DNA of 50,724 nucleotides from Vicinamibacterales bacterium (GTDB lineage Bacteria > Acidobacteriota > Vicinamibacteria > Vicinamibacterales > UBA2999), in contig JAUXWO010000058.1 in NCBI GenBank assembly GCA_030680175.1, positions 1-50,724 of the forward strand. The letters run 5' to 3'. The position numbers and the translations under genes were made by a program. Shown here one piece after another: positions 27,478-34,365 of the stretch. Each line of letters starts with the position of its first letter. Position 1 is the first letter of the stretch. Under the pieces are notes generated by a model. It did no database searches and was not told the DNA's origin. It worked only from the letters and a program-made list of their open reading frames with translations.

Positions 27478-28104
27478 TCAGCTGCCGGCGGCCGTGAGGG
27501 CACGGTCGATGGCGGCACGGGCGCGGGCCAGCGCTGCCGGTGTGCCGTCGAGGAGCATCCCCGCGTTGGCGGCGGCCAGGAACGCGGCGACCTCGAAGGC
27601 GAGCTGGGCGACATCGGTGGACGGCGGGAGTTCACCGAGCGCCTGCGCCTCCCGCAGGTGGGCGAGGAGCCGATCGTGGATGGCGGCGACGATGGCGGTG
27701 ATGGCGTCGCGGACGGGGCCGGTCCGCGAGTCGAACTCGGCGACGGTCGCCGCGAAGAAGCAGCCGCCGGGGAAGACGCGCCGTTCGAGGTACGACAGGT
27801 ACGCCTCGCAGTGGACGATGAGGCGCGCCACTCCCGGGGGGGCGGCGTTGGCAGGGGCCAGCACCTCGGCCTCGAAGATCCGGCGCGCATGGTCGACGAC
27901 GGCGAGTTCCAGGTCCTCCTTGGACCCGAAGTGGGCGTAGAGCCCGCTCTTGCTCATCCCGAGCGCGGCCGCGAGGGTGCCGATCGACAGGCCTTCGAGC
28001 CCCTCGATGCTGGCCTGACGGGCGGCGGCGTCGAGGATGGACTGCCGGCTCCTCACCCCGTCCGCGCGCGGCTTCCGAGGGCGTTCCGGAAAGGGCATCG
28101 CCAT
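27478..28104 (-). CDS. TetR/AcrR-family transcriptional repressor
   Basis: The protein has 208 residues from the ATG at 28104; another ATG two codons in is possible. The helix-turn-helix is clear near residues 20-65: 'SRQSILDAAARQASIEGLEGLSIGTLAAALGMSKSGLYAHFGSKEDLELAVVDHA'. The C-terminal ligand domain has 'PGGCFFAATVAEFDSRTGPVRD', the style of the C-terminal domain found in YxaF/LmrA-like TetR proteins. A candidate promoter with a GAACG-AC-CGTTC palindrome between its -35 and -10 lies 40-70 bases upstream, which suggests autorepression. The inducer and other targets are unknown; exonuclease III follows on the same strand. Confidence 0.95.
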   Translation of the reverse strand: MAMPFPERPRKPRADGVRSRQSILDAAARQASIEGLEGLSIGTLAAALGMSKSGLYAHFGSKEDLELAVVDHARRIFEAEVLAPANAAPPGVARLIVHCEAYLSYLERRVFPGGCFFAATVAEFDSRTGPVRDAITAIVAAIHDRLLAHLREAQALGELPPSTDVAQLAFEVAAFLAAANAGMLLDGTPAALARARAAIDRALTAAGS

Positions 28105-28143
28105 CGGCCGAATCCTAGCACGTCCGTGCTTTCGCGGCCCGGA

Positions 28144-28172
28144 ATTACAAAGAACGACCGTTCGTCCGTGAA
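28144..28172 (-). promoter_or_regulatory. candidate tetR promoter with palindromic operator
   Basis: Read on the minus strand, TTCACG (28172-28167) and TGTAAT (28149-28144) are separated by 17 bases and resemble -35 and -10 hexamers. The perfect palindrome GAACG-AC-CGTTC (28152-28163) lies in the spacer, where a TetR dimer would block polymerase. A second palindrome, AGCACG-TC-CGTGCT (28117-28130), lies between the promoter and the start codon. Confidence 0.45.
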
Positions 28173-28173
28173 A

Positions 28174-28220
28174 AGGGGTCAGATCTTGATTCTGAGCGCA
28201 AGGATCAAGATCTGACCCCT
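28174..28220. repeat. 17-bp perfect inverted repeat, REP/RAYT-like palindrome
   Basis: Arms AGGGGTCAGATCTTGAT (28174-28190) and its exact complement (28204-28220) flank a 13-base loop. The AT-richer 'ggggtcagatcttgat' sequence contrasts with the surrounding GC. Palindromes opening with GGGGTCAG are common dispersed repeats mobilised by REP-associated tyrosine transposases; none is in the window. It could also act as a terminator for the gene ending at 28223. Confidence 0.65.
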
Positions 28221-28222
28221 GC

Positions 28223-29960
28223 TCACCAGTTGACGATGATGGGAAGAGAGGTCGGGCTGGGCTGGTCGATTTGGAGGACGAGCAGGAGTCGGCGGCCGTC
28301 AGGGCTGGCGTCCCACGAGGCGATCCCGGCCGGCGCCTCCAGTACGCGAACGGGGTCTCCCGCCCGAGCACCGATCCCATCGGCAAGGACCGGGATGGCG
28401 AGGATCTCACGACCCCGCCGGATGAACAGCGTCCGACCGTCCCGGCTCCACCGGGGCTCATGCCCGCCGCCCCGCGTGACCGGCACCCGGCGCTCGGGGT
28501 CCGATGACGGGAACCGGTCGAGGTAGACCTCAGGCCTCCCGGTGGCGTCCGAGACATACGCCATCCACGCGCCGTCAGGCGAGACCACGCCGCCATACTC
28601 GTCAAACGGCGTCGCGAGGTACTCGCGCACCGTGCCGTCGCGCGGCGACACGAGGCGCAGGTCGAAACCCCGACTCCCCAGCCTGCTCGCTCACGACCAG
28701 CCAGGGGCCCTCAGCCGTCCAGTCCGACAGCCGCGCCGGCCCCGCCGCCCGCCACACGGTCGCCTCCTCGAGTTCGCCGAGCGCACCGCGCACGACCACC
28801 GCACGCCCGCCGCTGACCCACGCCAGGCGCGCGCCATCGGGGGCCCAGACCGGATGATCGTCGGCGTCAATCGAGGGCGAGAGACGACGGGGCCGCCCGT
28901 CGCCGTCCATCGTCCACACATCCAGCGTGCCCAGCATGGGCTCCGGCTGAACGATCGCGACCTGGCGCCCATCCGGCCCGATGCGGACGGTGCCCATCGC
29001 GCCCGCGTCGCCGCGCGGCCCGTCGGCCGTCCCCTCGCGCGTGAACCACTGCAGGACCCGCGCCTGCGGCACGGGCGGCGCCGTCAGCAGCAGCCTCGAC
29101 GACGCAATCGTCGCGAACACCTCGCCACGGGGGCCTTGCCCGACCGGCAGGATGAGGAATCGCGGGCGTCCGAGCCGGCCCGTCCGCCGGTCGATCCGCT
29201 GCACCACCAGCGCCCCCTCCCTGAGCGTCACCACCTCGTCGCCGGTGATGAGCGCCTGCGCCGACCCTGCATCGAGCCGCGTGGCCTCGCCCGTCGCCCG
29301 CGTGAACGACCACAGGCCCGCGCGTGATGCGTCGGTCGACGTCACCAACGCGACGATGAGCCGGCCATCGCCGGTGAGCTGCGGGAAGCGATGGGAGGTG
29401 TCGCCGCGCGCGCGGTCGAGTGCTGTCGCTGGCTGCACCGGCCCGCCTGTGGCGGACACCCGCATCACCCCGCCGCCGCCGGGGGCGAAGAGCACCTCAT
29501 CGCCGGCGCCCCAGACCCCGCCGTGGGGATCCGGCGCGGGCGCCAGCGTGATCGCGGTTTCACCGTCACGCGCGATCACGCGGAGTTCGCCGTCCGCGAA
29601 GAAGCCGAGCCGCGACCCGTCCGGCGCCCAGAACGGCTGATGACCGCCTTCGGTCCCCGGCCATTCCCGCGTCTCGCCCGTCGACAGTTCCTGCAGGCGC
29701 ATCGTCCTGCCATCCGTCCCGGGGATGGCCACGTACCGGCCGTCCGGCGAGAGCGCCAGTCCAAAGGGGTGCTCGGCGCCGTGCAGGTCCACCCCCGGCG
29801 GGACCGGCCACTCCAGGCGGAGCGCCGGCGGGGCCGGCGCGGGCGGGGCCTCACGGAGATGGCGCACGGCCGGCACGGCGAGGCCCAGGGCCGTCAGCGC
29901 CAGCCCCGCCGCCAGCACGGGCCAGAACCTGCCGTCGCCGGGGCTTCGATCTATACTCAT
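28223..29960 (-). pseudogene. TolB/WD40-like beta-propeller protein, frameshifted
   Basis: One membrane-anchored propeller gene is split by a frameshift. The N-terminal part starts at an ATG at 29960, has one TM helix (residues ~12-32) and repeated blades ('LALSPDGRYVAIPGTDG', 'QPFWAPDGSRLGFFADG', 'HPVWAPDGARLAWVSGG'). It runs in frame to 'SEQAGESGF' near 28669. The rest (blades 'GVVSPDGAWMAYVSD' and 'EPRWSRDGRTLFIRRG', ending 'PIIVNW') continues in another frame to 28223. Deleting one T of the TTT at 28668-28666 restores continuity (SGF-DLRLVSPRDG). Read as it stands, the first frame runs on for about 23 nonsense residues to 28602. The indel may be a real lesion or a base-call error. The protein resembles the C-terminal half of acidobacterial kinase-TolB proteins, without a kinase. 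Confidence 0.8.
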
Positions 29961-29992
29961 CGATTCACGTCTGGTACAGGAGGAATGTCCGC

Positions 29993-30544
29993 ATGACGAC
30001 CCGTATTCTCGCCGTGCTGCTGACCGTCGCGGTGGCCAGCGCTCCCGCAGTCGCGTCGGCGCAGGAGGCGCAAGCGCCCACGCGGCGTCCCGACGTCATC
30101 TTCGTGCCCACGCCCGAAGAGGTCGTCGAGGCGATGCTGCAGGTGGCCAAGGTCACCAAAGATGACATTGTGTACGACCTCGGGTCGGGCGACGGCCGCA
30201 TTCCCGTCACCGCCGCGAAGAAGTTCGGCGCGCGCGGCGTGGGCATCGACATCGATCCCGTCCGCATCGCCGAAGCGCACGAGAACGTGAAGAAGAACGA
30301 GGTCGGCCACCTCGTGAAGATCGTGCAGGGCGACCTGTTCGAACAGGACCTGAGCGAGGCCACGGTGGTGACGCTCTACCTGCTGCCGTCGCTCAACCTG
30401 AAGCTCCGGCCCAAGCTGATGAAGGAGCTCCGGCCGGGCACCCGCATCGTCTCCCACGCCTTCGACATGGGCGACTGGAAGCCGGAGCAGGAGCTCGACG
30501 TGAACGGCCGGAAGGTCTACTTCTGGACGATCCCGAAGCAGTAG
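29993..30544 (+). CDS. exported class I SAM-dependent methyltransferase-like protein
   Basis: The protein has 183 residues with a strong AGGAGGA ribosome-binding site eight bases before the ATG. Residues 1-24 are a signal peptide (LAVLLTVAVASAPAVASAQ), so export to the periplasm is predicted. The mature part has the SAM-binding motif I 'VYDLGSGDGRIPVTAAKKFG', an acidic motif II 'GVGIDIDP', then 'QGDLFEQDL' and 'TLYLLPSLNLKLRPKLMKEL'. The DLGSGDGRI form resembles the DOT1/ATPSC-KMT-type lysine methyltransferases. SAM is not expected in the periplasm, so either the leader is a membrane anchor facing in or the protein has another ligand. It lies between a propeller gene and a glycosylasparaginase gene. 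Confidence 0.85.
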   Translation: MTTRILAVLLTVAVASAPAVASAQEAQAPTRRPDVIFVPTPEEVVEAMLQVAKVTKDDIVYDLGSGDGRIPVTAAKKFGARGVGIDIDPVRIAEAHENVKKNEVGHLVKIVQGDLFEQDLSEATVVTLYLLPSLNLKLRPKLMKELRPGTRIVSHAFDMGDWKPEQELDVNGRKVYFWTIPKQ

Positions 30545-30568
30545 CGCTCGCGCGTCCCGAGATCCCGC

Positions 30569-30601
30569 CACGGGGAGGCGGCCGTGCAGCCCCTCCCCGT
30601 G
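30569..30601. terminator. bidirectional hairpin between convergent genes
   Basis: A perfect 10-bp stem (CACGGGGAGG) with a 13-base loop lies between the convergent methyltransferase and glycosylasparaginase genes, 25 and 8 bases from their stops. There is no strong T-run on either side. Confidence 0.55.
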
Positions 30602-30608
30602 TCTCGTC

Positions 30609-31724
30609 CTACGCGTTCGGCCGGCCCTCCAGCAGCGCCTCGCACGGCAGCGTCTCCGGCCCCTTCCCGGTGCATACCGCGTAGCTCGCTTCGTACATCG
30701 ACACGCCCGCGTGCTCGCCCTTCGCGTTGACGATGTAGAAGTTGAGGCCGAAGTTCGGCAGGCCCCGCGCGTTGAGCAGGCGCTTCTCGACGGTGTTGGC
30801 CTGCACACGCTTCAGCGCCTCGAGGCCCGCGTCCTTCGGATGCCGTCCGCGCCGCATCTCCTCGACAATCAGGAACGAGCACAGGTTGAAGAGGTTGGCC
30901 TCGCCGCGCCCGGTCGATCCGGCCGCGCCCACCGTGCCGTCGACGTAGAGGCCGGCGCCGAGGATCGGCGAGTCGCCGACGCGCCCCGGGATCTTCCACG
31001 CGAGGCCGCTCGTGGTGGTCACGCCGCAGACCTCGCCGCGCGCGTTCACGCCGTTGCAGTTGATGGTGCCGTAGAAATGCTCGGGGTCGATCAGGCCGTC
31101 GCGCACCATGCCGAGGCCGGCCTGCAGGCTCTCCTCGCCGCGGGTCTTCGGATCGAGGAAGCGGGTCGGATCGGTGCGGCGCTTGAACTCCAGCCAGAGC
31201 GCGCGCGATCGCTCGGTGTTCAGATCGTCCTCGATCCGGAAGCCCATGTTGAACGCGAAGCGCTGCGCGTCCTTGCCGACGAGGAGGTGGTGATCGGTCT
31301 GGTCGAGCACCGCCTTGGCGACGAGCGACGGCGTGCGCACGCCTTCGAGACAGGCCACGGCGCCAGCGCGCCGCGTCGGGCCGTGCATGCAGCTGGCATC
31401 GAGCTGCACGAGGCCCTCGCCGTTCGGCAGCCCTCCGTAGCCGACGCTCGTGTCCTCGGGATCGAGTTCGACGATGTTGACCCCGGCGATCAGGGCGTCG
31501 AGCACGTCCGTGCCGCCGGTGATGAGATCGAACGCGGTCTGGACGCACACCTTGGGCCCACCGTTCGTGTAACGGTTGCCGTTGGCGGATGCGACGACCA
31601 CGGGGCGGACGCCGCCCGCCTGGACGGCCGGCGCGCGGCCGAACACGGGCGCGGGCGCCCCGAGCGCGAGCCCGGCGGCGGTGCTGGTCTGGACGAACTC
31701 GCGACGGGTCAGCTTCCTTGGCAT
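30609..31724 (-). CDS. glycosylasparaginase-type Ntn hydrolase, Tat-exported
   Basis: This family hydrolyses the bond between GlcNAc and the Asn side chain, or acts on isoaspartyl peptides or asparagine. The protein has 371 residues. The N-terminus has a twin-arginine leader (LTRREFVQTSTAAGLALGAP). The Ntn core is clear: 'VGYGGLPNGEGLVQLDASCMHG', autocleavage Thr near residue 220 in 'YGTINCNG', then 'GVTTTSGLAWKIPGRVGDSPILGAGLYVD' and 'GAAGSTGRGE'. Where classical members have His-Asp before the nucleophile, this one has Tyr-Gly, so self-cleavage efficiency or substrate may differ. GGAGGAGA precedes the ATG at 31724. It is divergent, 79 bases apart, from an oligosaccharyltransferase gene that makes the kind of bond this family breaks. 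Confidence 0.9.
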   Translation of the reverse strand: MPRKLTRREFVQTSTAAGLALGAPAPVFGRAPAVQAGGVRPVVVASANGNRYTNGGPKVCVQTAFDLITGGTDVLDALIAGVNIVELDPEDTSVGYGGLPNGEGLVQLDASCMHGPTRRAGAVACLEGVRTPSLVAKAVLDQTDHHLLVGKDAQRFAFNMGFRIEDDLNTERSRALWLEFKRRTDPTRFLDPKTRGEESLQAGLGMVRDGLIDPEHFYGTINCNGVNARGEVCGVTTTSGLAWKIPGRVGDSPILGAGLYVDGTVGAAGSTGRGEANLFNLCSFLIVEEMRRGRHPKDAGLEALKRVQANTVEKRLLNARGLPNFGLNFYIVNAKGEHAGVSMYEASYAVCTGKGPETLPCEALLEGRPNA

Positions 31725-31803
31725 CGGTCTCCTCCAGTGTGGGTGCGGGACTGCCCCGGGACACTACCACGAAGGAACGGGGACGAGAGTAGACTCCTGC
31801 GGG

Positions 31804-34050
31804 ATGTCGTTCGCGGGCAGGCTGGGGCAGATAGGGCGCGAGTACGGATTGCTCGGCGCGATTCTCGTCATCGCGGGCGGGATTCGGGTCTGGGGGCCGC
31901 GTGCCGAGGTGTTCACGCCGGACGGCGTGAGCCTCCTCGAGCCAGACGGGTGGTACCACCTGCGGCTCGTCGAGTCCCAGGTGCACAACTTTCCGTTCCG
32001 CGTGACGCACGATCCGTACGCGTCGCCGGACGGGATGTTCGTGCCGATCGCGCCGCTCTTCGATACCGTCATCGCGACGGCCGCCGTCCTCACGGGCGGC
32101 ACCTCCGCGAGCCCCGATCACATCGCGCGCGTGGCCACGCTCGTGCCGCCCGTCGCCGGGGTCCTCGCCGTCGCCCTCGTCTTCCTGCTGGGCCGCCTCG
32201 CCTTCGGCCGCCGGGCCGGGCTGCTCGCGGCCGCGCTCACGGCCATCCTGCCGGGGCCCTTCCTCGATCGCACCCTGCTCGGCTACGTCGACCATCACGC
32301 CCTCGAGGTGCTGCTCGCGCTTACCGTCCTCCTGGCGTTCGGCCGCGAAACCCTCCGCGCGGCGGACGGCCCCGGCGCGTCCTGGCGCACGATCGCGCGC
32401 CGCGCGCTGTGGCCGGGCTCCGCGCTCGGCCTGTACCTGCTCGCATGGGGGAGCGGTGCGTTCCTCGTCGCCGCCCTCGCGGTCTGGCTCCTCGTGCACG
32501 CCCTGCTCGACGATCACAGACGGCACGACGATGGAGGGCTGATGCGCGTGGCGGGCGGCGCGAGCCTGGTGGCGCTCGCGTGGGTGATCGCGTTCCAGCA
32601 TCCCGACATGCATCGCTACTGGTCGCAGGTGGTCGCGACGGCGGGGCTCGCGGGCCTCTGCCTGGCAATCGATCGCGTCCGCATCGTCACGCGTGGACGT
32701 GGTGGCGCGTGGCCCCTGCTCGCGGCAGGCGGTGGGCTCGCGGCGGCCACGGCGATCGCGCTGGCGGTGATGGCGCCGCGCCTCTTCGACGCGCTGCTGT
32801 TCGACATCGGGCGCTTCGCGCCGGCGCCGGAGCGGATGAGCGTGCTCGAGGCGCGTCCGCTGTTTCTGTTTTCGGGCGAGTGGAATGCCTGGCAGCCGTG
32901 GGCGTTCTTCCGCACCGGCTTCTACGTCGGCGCGCCGGCGCTGGTCCTGTTGCTCCTCGCGTCGATCCGGCGGCGTCGCCCCGTCTGGTTGCTGGTGGCG
33001 GTGTGGGGGCTGCTGATGCTGGCGGCGACGATCGGCCAGAACCGGTTCGGCTACTACCTCGTGCCCGCGCTCGCCCTGGGCGCCGGGTGGCTGGGCGCGC
33101 GGGTGCTCGACTGGGGCGGGGTGCCTGAGCAGGGCGGCCCGGAGGTCACACGGCGCGCCTCGATGCCGTTCGCGCGCGAGCTGTCCGTGGTGGCGGTGGC
33201 CGGGATCGCCTTCGGCCCCAACCTCGAGCCGGCGCTCAATACCACCGTGCGGGGCACGCCGCTCACCGCGCCGTGGCGCGAGGCGACGACGTGGCTGCGG
33301 GAGGCAACGCCGGAGCCGTTCGGCGACGCCGGATATTACGTCGCCCGGTACGATCGCGACCCGCGCGTGGCGGGCTACACCGTCATGGCGTGGTGGGACT
33401 ACGGGTACTGGCTGCTGCAGCAGGGCCGCCGCGTGCCCGTGGCCAACCCGACGCAGTCGGGGGCGGAGGTGGCCGCGCGCTTCTTCTCCGCGCTCGACGA
33501 GCGGGAGGCGCTGGCGCTGCTCGACGGCGTGCGCGCCCGGTACGTGGTGGCGGACTTCGAAGTGCCCTTCTCGATCGGCGCCAGCGGCTTCCGCGGCAAA
33601 TACCACGCGATGGCCGCGTGGGCCGGCGTCGACGAGACGCGGGACCACGCGGTGTACTTCGAGCCGGATGGCGCGGGCGGCGTGCGCGCCGTGCCGCTCT
33701 TCCACGAGACGTACTACCGATCGATGATCTTCCGGCTGTACGCGGCGGGCGGGGCGGCGATGGCGCCCTCGCGGGCGACGGTGGTCCGGTGGCGGACGCA
33801 GCCGACGGCGGTGGCCGGGGTGACCGCGCGCATGCTCGTCGAGGCGCGCGATTTCGAGGAGGTGGGGGAGGCGCGCCGGTATCTCGCGGCGCTCGGCCCC
33901 GGGGCATCTGCCCTCGTTGGTCGTGATCCGCTGCAACCACCGGTGGCTGTCGAGCCGCTCGACGGGCTGGCGCACGCGTGGGACAGCCCGCAGCGGTACT
34001 CGGACCTGCACGGCCTGCCCGCGATCCGGATTTTTGTCCGAGGCCGGTGA
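31804..34050 (+). CDS. STT3/AglB/PglB-type oligosaccharyltransferase
   Basis: This membrane enzyme transfers a lipid-linked glycan to Asn in Asn-X-Ser/Thr sequons on the outer face of the membrane. It has 748 residues. The N-terminal half has about 11-13 hydrophobic helices, and the C-terminal half is periplasmic. Known catalytic and binding motifs are all visible: Asp48 in 'EPDGWYHLR', 'RTLLGYVDHHALE' (Asp163, Glu168), an SVxE motif 'SVLE' (Glu349), and sequon-binding WWDYG (residues 530-534). The DHH and SVLE forms look more archaeal (AglB) than epsilon-proteobacterial. The ATG at 31804 is the first Met before TM1; frames opening further upstream overlap the divergent asparaginase promoter. 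Glycan synthesis and flippase genes are not in the window. Confidence 0.92.
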   Translation: MSFAGRLGQIGREYGLLGAILVIAGGIRVWGPRAEVFTPDGVSLLEPDGWYHLRLVESQVHNFPFRVTHDPYASPDGMFVPIAPLFDTVIATAAVLTGGTSASPDHIARVATLVPPVAGVLAVALVFLLGRLAFGRRAGLLAAALTAILPGPFLDRTLLGYVDHHALEVLLALTVLLAFGRETLRAADGPGASWRTIARRALWPGSALGLYLLAWGSGAFLVAALAVWLLVHALLDDHRRHDDGGLMRVAGGASLVALAWVIAFQHPDMHRYWSQVVATAGLAGLCLAIDRVRIVTRGRGGAWPLLAAGGGLAAATAIALAVMAPRLFDALLFDIGRFAPAPERMSVLEARPLFLFSGEWNAWQPWAFFRTGFYVGAPALVLLLLASIRRRRPVWLLVAVWGLLMLAATIGQNRFGYYLVPALALGAGWLGARVLDWGGVPEQGGPEVTRRASMPFARELSVVAVAGIAFGPNLEPALNTTVRGTPLTAPWREATTWLREATPEPFGDAGYYVARYDRDPRVAGYTVMAWWDYGYWLLQQGRRVPVANPTQSGAEVAARFFSALDEREALALLDGVRARYVVADFEVPFSIGASGFRGKYHAMAAWAGVDETRDHAVYFEPDGAGGVRAVPLFHETYYRSMIFRLYAAGGAAMAPSRATVVRWRTQPTAVAGVTARMLVEARDFEEVGEARRYLAALGPGASALVGRDPLQPPVAVEPLDGLAHAWDSPQRYSDLHGLPAIRIFVRGR

Positions 34051-34078
34051 TTGTGTTGACACGAGGAGATCAGAGACA

Positions 34079-34304
34079 GGTCCGGCGGGTCCGACGGATC
34101 CGACAGATCTGGCGGGTCTGGCGGGTCCGACAGGTCCGCGTGGTGAGGGGTTGATCTCTGGGTCGATTCTTGTTCTGCCGGACGGCGTGGCGCCGCCGGC
34201 CGGGTACTCGTTCGTTGGCTCGACCCAGGTGCTCGTCAACACGAACGACGCCGCCCCCCGCGTCCGCGGATGGTGCAGCTGCACCTGTACCGCCGCAAAA
34301 CTAG
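34079..34304 (+). pseudogene. collagen-like protein C-terminal remnant; fills the 315-base spacer
   Basis: One frame reads eight Gly-X-Y triplets from 34079 to 34150 (GPA GPT DPT DLA GLA GPT GPR GEG, two Gly decayed to Asp). It continues 'LISGSILVLPDGVAPPAGYSFVGSTQ', the head typical of collagen-like proteins that end in a short beta module. After the C-run near 34255 the frame shifts to 'MVQLHLYRRK', and one more A in the A-run would give RRKN-stop at the TAG 34302-34304. No start codon lies in frame in the spacer. Nearby, 34319-34362 holds further ggtccggac-like repeats. I read this as a decayed gene fragment rather than a functional CDS. Confidence 0.55.
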
Positions 34305-34365
34305 CGACCCAAGAGCCGGGTGGGTCCGGACCCACCGGACCTGTCCGGACCTGTCCGGACCCGCT

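Noticed and set aside
30517-34335. 1272-codon minus-strand open frame across the oligosaccharyltransferase
   Set aside because: It overlaps two well-supported genes in the wrong frame and shows no domain; typical of very high GC DNA.
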